Shown: positions 8,366 through 15,746 of the stretch, one piece after another
Layout of the letters: every line of letters begins with the position of its first letter
Position numbering within the stretch: position 1 is the stretch's first letter
Source of the DNA: Emiliania huxleyi CCMP1516
Taxonomy: Eukaryota; Haptophyta; Isochrysidales; Noelaerhabdaceae
Assembly: GCF_000372725.1 (NCBI RefSeq)
Contig: NW_005202368.1
Span: 377,691 to 401,929 of the forward strand
Length of the DNA: 24,239 nucleotides
Direction of reading: 5' to 3'
Position numbers and translations under genes: made by a program
The notes under the pieces: generated by a model
Seen by the model: the letters and a program-made list of their open reading frames with translations, nothing else
What the model was told of the DNA's origin: nothing
Databases searched by the model: none

Positions 8366-8989
8366 CGGCTAGCGCACGCGCGCGGCGACGAGAGGAAACG
8401 GATTGCGCTCGTCTTATTGAGCGCCTCAAGGGAAGCCGCCACTAGGACCCTTGATGCTATCAAATCGCGCGCCCGCACCAAGCAAGGAATGCCGCGGCGC
8501 CCGATCGCCTTTGCGCTGCCTTGATTTGAGCGCCTTCGTTGTAGCACGTACCTCCGTCTACACGGCGGACCCGACCTCCTGACGTACCATCGTCTACACG
8601 GCGGACCCGACCTCCTGCCGGGGAGCTCGCCACCTCGCCCTGTAGGTAGAAAGGTGAAGAACAGCCAGGCTCGGACTGGACACCAACGCGGTATGGGTGG
8701 ACGCAAGACAGATGATGACGACACGCACGAGCGACACACAGACACAAACAGGCTCACAAGACACACAGCCAGCTGGCTGGCACACACCCTGAGTTGGCGT
8801 ACACATAACTCAAGGCCACATCCTCCCTGTCGCCCCCCCCAGCACTCCACGGTGCCAAGAGAACAAACAAGGGCACAACAAACAACACACAACAGGAAGT
8901 GACATGCGAGGCACGGACACTAGGATTGATTGATTGATGGGAAGGCGAAACACAGTCCGACCACAAAACTGCTTCACTCTCAAAAAGAA
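8366..8989. promoter_or_regulatory. Intergenic region between two divergent genes
   Basis: About 620 bases upstream of the TIR gene (- strand), extending to the repeat module in front of the EF-hand carrier. It contains a two-copy 36-bp tandem repeat (8547-8618), CA-rich sequence (8720-8900) and a GATT microsatellite (8922-8938). No coding sequence is convincing. The TIR gene promoter should lie here. Confidence 0.45.
8547..8618. repeat. 36-bp tandem repeat, two copies
   Basis: CGTCTACACGGCGGACC and the following ACCTCCTG occur starting at 8555 and again at 8591. The units differ only near ACCTC versus ACCATC. The repeat is about 200 bases upstream of the TIR gene start and may be a regulatory duplication. 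Confidence 0.8.
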
Positions 8990-9229
8990 GAGGCGCGTGA
9001 GCCGGACTTGTGAGCCGGACCACCCCCTCTTGTACCCTGCGTTGTTGAGCCAGGAGCCCAGGACTCAACATACTCGGGCTGTCGCCGTCCCAAACTGTCA
9101 CTCCCCTCTCTCCCGGCCGGGGTGGGGCGCGCGCGGCGGCGGCGGGTGTGCGGCGAGTGTGCGGGATGTCTGTGGGCCCGAGAGCGATATGCCATGTCCG
9201 CCTTGCGTTGTTTCATTACTCGAAGGCTA
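8990..9229 (+). repeat. Shared ~230-bp upstream module, copy in front of the EF-hand carrier
   Basis: Read toward the carrier gene, the segment starts GAGGCGCGTGAGCCGGAC and ends near TTACTCGAAGG, about 120 bases before the ATG at 9350. The reverse complement of 12511-12741 matches along its length with scattered substitutions and short indels. Internal features are a GTGAGCCGGAC direct repeat and a TGTTGAG...CTCAACA inverted repeat around 9043-9070. In this copy an 8-base unit (GGAGCCCA-like) is duplicated inside the hairpin compared with the other copy. Confidence 0.85.
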
Positions 9230-9349
9230 AGCTCAAAAAAGAAGGACGCGGTCTTTATGAGCGTCGGGCGCCACAAAACGCTGCACAACGCCAGCCCAGT
9301 GGGGGGGGCCGCGGTGCTGTAATCGCGCTGCAGCACACTTCCCAGCACC

Positions 9350-11166
9350 ATGCGCGAGCTTGTAGTACGCGAGGCTCTCGCGGAGGCAGGCATAAAGCGG
9401 CGGCGCTCCTCCGGCGGCGAGCCGGCGACCCGCCTCTCGGCGCACCTGTTGGAGCTCTTTGAGGAGATCGATTGCGACCCGGCCGTCTGTCGTATCTCCG
9501 CGGAGGAGCTGCGGCGCGGCCTAGAGCGGCTCGGCCTGCCCTGCTCGCCCAACCTCGTCGATGAGATCTTTGACCTCGCCGACGCGAACGCCGACGGGCT
9601 ACTCGACTACGGCGACCTTCTCGTGTACGCGACGGAGAGGGAGGCGCAGGTGGCGCGCACGTTTGCGCGCATCGCGCGCGACGGCCGGATCCGGCGCGGC
9701 GAGCTCCAGCAGGCGCTCGGCGACCTTGGCCTGCGCGTGAGCGCGGAGCAGGCGCAATCCTCAGCCTCTCTCCTCCTCCCTCCCTCCCTCCCTCCCTCCC
9801 TCCCTCCCTCCCTCTCTCCCTCCCTCCCTCTCTCCCTCTCTCCCACCCTCTCTCCCTCGCCCCCCTCCCGATAGCAGCAGTTCTGTTTCAGCGCCGTTCT
9901 TCTTTGACTCGCTCAGGCGCAGTCCTTCTTCGACGCGCTCGACCGCAACGGGAGCGGCACGGTTACCCTGGACGAGTTTGAGCAGTTCTGCTGGCTGCTG
10001 CCTCGCGTCGACGCGCGCGCCGCCTTCGAGAGCTGGCAGAAGCACGTGCCGCTCGACACGGGGCAGGAGCCCGGGCTACGCCTCGTCGTTCATGATCAAG
10101 TAGCTATTCAGTAGTGAATTCATTCATTGATTACTTACTGCGGCAGGAGCCGGGTCTCGGCCTCGTCGCCGAGAAGCCGCTCGCCGACGGCAGCGGCGGC
10201 AGCACGCCAGCCTCTCCGGCGCCGCCGTCGGTGGTGCTCGCGGCGGGCGCTGTGGCCGGCGTAGTCTCGAGGACGGCCACGGCGCCGCTCGACCGGCTCA
10301 AGGTGCTGATGCAGGTTGGGTCGCACGAAGTCGCTTCCGTCGACGGGTCGGTGCGCAAGCTCGGCCCGGTGGCGATGATTGAGCGGCGCGCGGCAGCAAG
10401 CGGCGTGCTGGCGGGCCTGCGCGCCATCTACGCGGCCGGCGGCGTGCCCGCCTTCTTCCAGGGCAACTTGGCAAATGTGGTCAAGATCGTGCCTGAGTCC
10501 GCCCTCAAGTTTTGGGTGTACGACTGGGTCAAGCGGCTCAGTGCGAGGGACTACTCGCGCCCTACCGCAAGCGAACGGCTCCTTGCGGGCGCAGCTGCCG
10601 GCGCGGCGTCCTGCACTGCCATCTACCCCCTCGAGGTAGTCAAGACGCGGATGGCAATCGCTCGGGCCGGGGAGTATGAGGGGATCGGCCACTGCCTCCA
10701 GCGCACCGCGAGGGCGGAAGGGCTGCGCGCGCTCTACAAGGGACTTCCGGCCTCACTCGCAGGCATCATCCCCTTCTCCGCCGTCGACCTCGCCCTCTTC
10801 AACACGCTCAAGGAGTGGCTTGCGCGCTACCGCCGCCGAGAACCGGACGTGCTCACTCTCCTCGGCTGCGGCGCCCTCTCGTCGACGGTCGCTCAGCTCG
10901 CCACCTACCCTCTCGCGCTGGCGAAGACGCGCCTGCAGGCGGCGGGCATGCCCGGCTACCCGCAGAGGTATAACGGCCTCGCCGACTGCCTACGCCAGAC
11001 GTACTCAGACCGCGAGGGTGGCGGCGTCCGCGCGCTCTACCGCGGCATCCTGCCAAACATGCTCAAGGCGGTGCCCGCGATCTCGATCTCGTACGTCGTC
11101 TTCGAGACGAGCAAAAAGGCGATGCTCTCGCGGATCGACGACCAGCGGAGAGCAGAGCCGCGCTAG
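9350..11166 (+). CDS. EF-hand mitochondrial carrier (SCaMC / ATP-Mg-Pi carrier family)
   Basis: SCaMC (SLC25A23/24/25-type) carriers exchange ATP-Mg or ADP for phosphate across the inner mitochondrial membrane under Ca2+ control. Exon 1 (9350-9751) holds EF-hand-like loops around IDCDPAVCRISAEE, the better conserved DANADGLLDYGD, and a degenerate third. Exon 2 (from 9917) holds a canonical loop, DRNGSGTVTLDE. Exon 3 (10147-11166) holds three carrier repeats with signatures PLDRLK, PLEVVK and PLALAK; the last, lacking the acidic residue, is typical of this family. With introns 9752-9916 (GC donor) and about 10100-10146 the protein is about 534 residues. The second intron is uncertain: 28 bases of exon-like sequence (QEPGL coding) are duplicated at its two ends. 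The gene is convergent with a second carrier, and a repeat module lies just upstream. Confidence 0.88.
9752..9916 (+). other. GC-AG intron with CCCT-repeat interior and duplicated boundary
   Basis: The boundary sequences CAGGCGCAATCCT (9749-9761) and CAGGCGCAGTCCT (9914-9926) are 12/13 identical. Splicing CAG|GCGCAA to CTCAG|GCG CAG TCC restores the reading frame into the last EF-hand. The interior is a (CCCT)n/(CTCC)n microsatellite (9774-9850), then TTTGACTCGCTCAG. Confidence 0.7.
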
Positions 11167-11326
11167 CCGCCCGCGCTAGCCGCCCGCGCTTGCCGCCTTG
11201 CGCCGGGATGTGTGGGCTAGATCGCTGATCGGTCCATATAGGGCAGGGTCGCTGCCAAAAGCCCGATTTTACCTATCGCTGCCAAAAGCCCGATTTTACC
11301 TTAGACCAGCACACAGAGTATTTCAG
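11167..11326. other. Convergent 3' intergenic spacer with direct repeats
   Basis: Between the stop codons of the two carriers lie a 12-bp repeat (CTAGCCGCCCGCG, 11163 and 11175) and a 27-bp-period direct repeat (11249-11274 and 11276-11301), each copy containing TCGCTGCCAAAAGCCCGA followed by TTTTACCT. No coding sequence. The repeat may hold 3'-end processing signals for either gene. Confidence 0.75.
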
Positions 11327-12349
11327 TCAGCCCTTTTCACCCCGCGCGTGCGACGCGCTCGCACCGTCGAGGGCGCCCTTCACCGCCTCAAAGCATACAA
11401 AGCTGATGGCGACCGAGGGAATTACCTTCACAATGTTGACCGTCAGGCCGGCGTAGAGCCCCCGCACGATGCCATCGCGCCGCCCGATCCCGACCAGAGC
11501 CTCGAGCATGCCCCCGTACCGCACGCCGCTGTGCTTCACCTTGACGTCTTGCACCTGCAGCACCCTTCGCACCGTGTCGAGCGGGTACGCCACTGTCTGG
11601 CCACACGCCCCCGCAAAGCCGCCGGCGCAAAGCTTGCCGACAACGGTCGGCTCTCCCCTCTCATTGCGCGGCATGTGCGGTCGCAGCGTGTCGTACACGG
11701 CGAAATCAATGCCCACATACGGCACGATGCCAATCAGCGACGGCAGCAGGCCGCGAAACAGGGCCGCTGGCCCCTCGTCGCGGGCCACAGTGACGATGGC
11801 GGCGACGATACCGTTGTGGTACCGCCCCGCCATGTCGGTCGATATGCGTGCGCGCACCATGTCGAGCGGATAGGTGAGCAGCTGCGCAATCGCACCCGCG
11901 AGCCCGCCCGCAACGAGCCGCTCCTGCGGCAGGAGCTCGCCCCGTGCGCCCCGTTCGCCAAAGAGCCGCGTCTTTAGGTCGGCATAGGCGCCAAACTGGA
12001 TGGCGGACGAGGGGAAGACCCGCACACAATTGACGGTGTTGCCCTTGTAGAGGCCCAGCATGCCCTCTGTCCGCCAGAGCTCCCGGAGCGAGCGAGCTAG
12101 CGATGTGTGGTGTGGTGTCTGGCCCTGCGCAGAGAGACCCTGCACCTGCAGCAGGATCTTGACGCGCTCTAGCGGCGCCACGGCTGTCCGGCTGACGACG
12201 CCAGCAACCCCACCAGCTATCAGCGTGCGCACAGCGGGGCTGGCGATGAATGCCTCCGCACCCACCTCGGCCGATTCAAGCGCGGCAGCCTCCACAGAGT
12301 CTCTGCGGCCGATGGTGGTGCGCCGAGCAGGTGGCTCTTTGGATTGCAT
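11327..12349 (-). CDS. Mitochondrial carrier family protein (SLC25; CoA/adenine-nucleotide-like)
   Basis: A complete 340-residue carrier without introns starting at MQSKEPPARR; the frame is open further upstream but holds no earlier ATG. Three repeats carry the SLC25 signatures PLERVK, PLDMVR and PLDTVR, each starting a conserved helix pair. Other family landmarks are GLYKGNTVNCVRVFP, AIQFGAY, GIVPYVGIDFAVYDTL and GLYAGLTVNIVKVIP. The pattern is closest in my reading to the CoA / SLC25A16-A42 and plant adenine-nucleotide carriers of the inner mitochondrial membrane; the exact substrate cannot be fixed by eye. There are no EF-hands. It runs convergent to the EF-hand carrier and has the same ~230-bp repeat module about 160 bases upstream of its ATG, in the same orientation relative to the gene. 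Confidence 0.88.
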   Translation of the reverse strand: MQSKEPPARRTTIGRRDSVEAAALESAEVGAEAFIASPAVRTLIAGGVAGVVSRTAVAPLERVKILLQVQGLSAQGQTPHHTSLARSLRELWRTEGMLGLYKGNTVNCVRVFPSSAIQFGAYADLKTRLFGERGARGELLPQERLVAGGLAGAIAQLLTYPLDMVRARISTDMAGRYHNGIVAAIVTVARDEGPAALFRGLLPSLIGIVPYVGIDFAVYDTLRPHMPRNERGEPTVVGKLCAGGFAGACGQTVAYPLDTVRRVLQVQDVKVKHSGVRYGGMLEALVGIGRRDGIVRGLYAGLTVNIVKVIPSVAISFVCFEAVKGALDGASASHARGEKG

Positions 12350-12381
12350 TGCGATATGGCGTCGCCTGACGCCAGCGACTC

Positions 12382-12465
12382 TGCACCACCTGTCGAACAC
12401 GGACCACTCCGACGGACGACCCCGCGTCGGGAGTTGCACCACCTCCGACACCGACCACTCCGACG
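12382..12465. repeat. Imperfect ~31-bp direct repeat in the carrier leader
   Basis: TGCACCACCT...GACCACTCCGACG occurs at 12382-12414 and 12435-12465, with a two-base length difference. It lies between the carrier ATG (12349) and the upstream repeat module, so it belongs to the 5' leader or core promoter. Confidence 0.75.
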
Positions 12466-12510
12466 CGCAACTTCTTCAACTCCGGCCGACCGACGGTCGT
12501 TCGACGCCAA

Positions 12511-12741
12511 AACCTTCGATGTTATGAACAAACGCAAGGCGGACATGGCAGATCGCTCTCGGGCTCACAGACATCCCTCACACCCGCCGCACGCCCGCCG
12601 CCCCCGCGCGCGCCCCACCCCGGCCGGGAGAAAGGGGAGTGACAGTTTGGGACTCGCAAGCCCGAGTATGTTGAGTCCTGGCTCAACAACGCAGATAACA
12701 AGAGGGGGTGGTCCGGCTCACAGGTCCGGCTCACGCGCCTC
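12511..12741 (-). repeat. Shared ~230-bp upstream module, copy in front of the second carrier
   Basis: This is the inverted partner of 8990-9229. On the minus strand it starts GAGGCGCGTGAGCCGGAC at 12741 and reads toward the gene, ending near ATCGAAGG at 12511. The hairpin here is the short form (TGTTGAG TCCTGG CTCAACA, 12669-12688). Confidence 0.85.
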
Positions 12742-12787
12742 GAGCTCGCCATCTACCGCACTGAACACTTCCGCCCCTCCAGAACCG

Positions 12788-12934
12788 CGCGATCTCGGGC
12801 GATCTCGGGCCGCGCCGCGCGATCTCGGGCGATCTCGCGCTATCTCGGAGCTCCACGCCACGCCGCCCCCCCCCCCCCACCCCCCACCCCACCTCACCCA
12901 CCGCCGCGCCGCGCTATCTCGGGCGATCTCGGAG
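12788..12934. repeat. GCGATCTCGGGC interspersed repeats and poly-C tract
   Basis: Units of GCGATCTCGGGC or GCGCTATCTCGG lie at 12788-12848 and 12912-12934, separated by a C-rich tract (about 12865-12900). The reverse complement matches the repeats near 1248 and 1354. No gene is seen between 12742 and about 13050. Confidence 0.7.
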
Positions 12935-13055
12935 CGTCGCTCGCGCGGCGTCACACCTGCTCAAAAAATTTTTTCTTTGAAAAAGAATTCTTCGACCGCA
13001 TCTTTTTGGCCCATCTCCTTCCCACGTAGGCGGGGCGGCGGTCGCGGGGTGCGGG

Positions 13056-13673
13056 GTGCGGTGCGGTGTCAGTACCAGGTGCAACATTGAGAATTCTTGC
13101 CTTGCCCTTGGAAGCGCTTGCACATTCCGCAAGTCCTTTGAGAGCATTGCTCGCGCCGACGCCTCGCCCCAGGCGCTCCGCGACCTCGCGTGGCTCCAGG
13201 CACAGCTGCCGACCGAGATGGGCGGGTGCAACATCGATACCGCCTTCTCGCGAGCCGACAGCGACTTCTCCATGTCGCTCCTCAAGAACTGGCGCACCCT
13301 CGTCGCCCACAACCCCGACTTCGCCCTCGACGAGGCAGGTGCGTCCAAGTACCCCGCCATCGCCGCAGCTATCGCCACCTACGAGTCCGCCCTCTCGGAC
13401 TGGAAGGAGGTGTGCGAGAAGCGCACCGCCCGCGACAAAAACAAGTACTACACCGTCCGCGGCGGCTACCTGACTGAGTTCTACCCCAAGAGCGTCCCGC
13501 TCCCCGAGCCCGAGTCCCTTCCAGCTACCGACGCGATTCTCAATGGCACTTGCAAATCCACGTACCCGCGGCCGCGGGCGCTCGCTGCCATCAAGAATCA
13601 CAAGGACTGGTTCGCGCACCAGGAGCTCGTCAAGGCGCGGGATGTACACGTCAAGAACTACCCGTCCCTATGA
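13056..13673 (+). pseudogene. Reverse-transcriptase-adjacent fragment of the remnant
   Basis: About 200 residues open to a TGA at 13671-13673, with no convincing ATG at the start. The LPTEMGG segment resembles the post-palm motif of retroelement polymerases. The rest (YPAIAAAIATYESALSDWKE, FAHQELVKARDVHVKNYPSL) is unrecognised. Codon usage is GC-rich and regular, so the break may be recent. Confidence 0.45.
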
Positions 13674-13909
13674 CGATCGGCCGTCGATCCCGAAGGGTCG
13701 TCGGTTGAGCTAGGGAGCCTGGCGATGGACGCCACCGCGACCCCTCGTGGCATCTCTCTCGCCGTCGGCGAGCTGGGGGCTCGCGGACGGCCGACTTTCT
13801 ATATGACCAGTAGGACAGCCGTGAGTGTGAATCAGATAAGGAGTTTGCGTCCGTCCACCGTCTTCGTGGACGTCTGTCCTCGTGACACCCACACCCCACA
13901 CGGCCTGTC

Positions 13910-14839
13910 TTGCTTAGCGCCGTCAACAACCGCGAAGCCGCGCGCCTCGTCTCCGCCTCATTAACAACGCCTTTCGCCGGCAAGGCCTTCGATGTCCGTG
14001 TCGACGGTACGTACGCTACCGCCCTCTCCTCCGACACCCTCCAGGACGAGCTCCAGCGGAAGCTCGGCCTTTGGCTCTCCGCGGCGCTTCCCACCCTTCG
14101 GGTCGCGCTCGAGCGGGGCATGCCAGTCGATTTCTTCGGCGACTACCTTTACAACAAGGCCCACCACCGGCGGCCCCACGACGGCGTCCTCGCCGCCTGA
14201 GCGGACGCGATGCGCGCCCCGGCCAACGCGCCGGTCGTGCACGGCGACAAGGAGAAACCAGAGCTCACCCGGCAGTACAATGAGGGGTACAAGACTGACC
14301 TCGCAGAACCCCACGCTGGCCCGGGAGGATGCGATGAAGTAAATGAGATCAAGCTCTGGACGCCCCTCCTCAAGACCTCCTCGACGGGCGTTGGCAACGC
14401 CTCGAGTGGCGGCACGCCCGCCTCCGTCGGCCACTCCTACGCCTTCGGCAACACCGAGGAGAAGGCCCGCCGCCTGAACATGGGCTGCAAGGCGCGCGGG
14501 CAGCCCAGCCAACCCTTCTCCCACAAGACCGGCCACGGCTACGTCAAGGCGCATCGCGGTTTCTACCACGACGCGATCTTTGTCAAGCGCAACAACTTCA
14601 ACCTGCTGCTCCACGAGACGTTCGGCGGCGGCTTCTCGCCCACCGCCGTTCTCAAGCTGCGCCGCCTCGCGCGCAAAGTCGCGCGCGGCAGCGTTGACCG
14701 CACGGCCTACTCGCCCAAGTACTCGCTTTCTTTTATGTCCCACCATGCAGAGCGCATCTCTCTCTCTGTTGTGCGAGGCGTGAACCGCGCCATTCGCTCT
14801 CACCTGGCAACCCTGTCTGCACGTCTCGCGCGCGCGTGA
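13910..14839 (+). pseudogene. C-terminal polyprotein fragment with one in-frame stop
   Basis: One continuous frame interrupted only by TGA at 14198-14200 encodes about 300 residues. Histidine-rich HHRRPHD, then GDKEKPEL, an EIKLWTPLLK strand and a GFGGGF-like HETFGGGF motif look like a nuclease-like or polymerase C-terminal domain of a retroelement. A lysine/arginine-rich helix near the end (LRRLARKVARG) is followed by HHAERISLSVV. The copy of the TTGTTTGGTATTG element at 14864 follows 25 bases after the stop. Confidence 0.5.
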
Positions 14840-14863
14840 ACAGGGCTCCAGGCCCCAAATTAC

Positions 14864-14907
14864 GTGTGAGTGTTAGAGTTGTTTGGTATTGCTAAAAATC
14901 TCTCTCA
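14864..14907 (+). repeat. Dispersed GTGTGAGTGTTAGAGTTGTT element, copy 2
   Basis: GTGTGAGTGTTAGAG, TTGTTTGGTATTG and CTAAAAATCTCTCTC run together, 25 bases after the retroelement remnant stop. It is nearly identical to 19461-19540, where the two halves are separated. Confidence 0.8.
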
Positions 14908-15290
14908 CATTCCCACATCTGTGGAGTACATGACGCGGTACACGCCCCGCTCCTTCAGCCAGATCCATGGCACCAACTCAACGAACTGGTAAGCTATGCT
15001 CACAAAAAAGTCTCCTGGTTGAACGGATGTGTTCAGCTCAATCAAGCACTCGGACCGACCAGTTAGCCGCTGTAAAACCAACAGACACTGCACTCCAAGT
15101 GCTCCAAGACAGGGTGCGCGTGGCTGCCATACAAGGAGACGAGCACACTCGGCCTACCGCCGCTGCAACCAATGGATGCCGGAGAGGGTGACGAGCATGA
15201 AGATGGAGAGGAAAGTGGTGGAGAGGAAAGTGGTGGAGAGGACGAGGACGAAGGAGAGGAGGACGGCGTTGTCGCAGCATCATGACGTTA
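14902..15290 (-). CDS. Possible small spliced membrane-protein gene
   Basis: On the minus strand a strongly hydrophobic stretch (AVLLSFVLVLSTTFLS then IFMLVTLSGIHWLQRR) ends at a possible donor (CGG|GTAGGC, near 15170). A TTTTACAG acceptor near 15073 opens a second block (LTGRSECLIELN, GDFFVSIAYQFVELVPWIW) ending in TGA at about 14905. Together this could be a one- or two-helix membrane protein. The first exon and start codon are not found, and a TTFLS repeat may be simple-sequence DNA. It is low confidence and could be chance open frames. Confidence 0.25.
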
Positions 15291-15740
15291 ATGTTGTCAG
15301 AGGCGAGAGGGTCGCGAGGGAGCGCGTCATCTTATCTGTAGTCGGTCTGAGTCGAGTCCTCCCTTTTGCGTAGCAACACCCATATCGCATTTGAGAAAGA
15401 GCCAATGGCCGACGCTTGCGCGTGCCTCGCCTCCCACACTCTAGGGGGTTTGGGGGAGCGAGAAGCGTCCCCCATGAGAGATAGATAGGCCGACCGTCCA
15501 CGTCCACGTCCATCACTTCACTCTGGCGCTCTCTTCTTTTAAAACGCAGCTTTTTTTTTTGCCCGCCCGAAAATCCGAGCGCCTGACCCGTGAGACCCTG
15601 TACACCTTTCAGCCTGTAGTGTGTGCGGAAAATAGCGTTATACACATCCACTGGGACGAGTCAATTCATTCACTAGAATGACTAGAAGGGGCACCCATGT
15701 GGTGCGGTGATCGTACCCGGGCTTCTATGACGGACATGAC
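15291..15740. other. Intergenic, nothing recognised
   Basis: About 450 bases with no convincing coding sequence or long repeat. A T-run (15549-15559) and a CCACGTCCACGTCC mini-repeat near 15497 are the only notable features. It includes the 3' flank of the acyltransferase gene. Confidence 0.5.
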
Positions 15741-15746
15741 TAACTG

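Larger units (their letters stand above)
13056..14839 (+). mobile_element. Decayed retroelement-like coding remnant (3' part of a polyprotein)
   Basis: Three reading-frame blocks in one direction look like pieces of one protein: 13056-13673, about 13910-14200 and 14201-14839. The first contains LAWLQAQLPTEMGGCNIDTA, resembling the region after the catalytic palm of retroelement reverse transcriptases. The later blocks contain FGDYLYNKAHHRRPHDGVL, GDKEKPEL, GHSYAFGNTEEKARRL and LLLHETFGG...LRRLAR, a C-terminal arrangement I associate with haptophyte retroelement polyproteins. The frame is broken by a stop at 13671-13673 with a frame change and non-coding-looking sequence to 13909, and by an in-frame stop at 14198-14200. 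No catalytic YxDD-type motif, terminal repeats or integrase lie in the window, so the 5' part is missing. The family name is inference. Confidence 0.55.

Noticed and set aside
15280..15651. Minus-strand 123-residue open frame
   Set aside because: No family resemblance and irregular composition; treated as chance.
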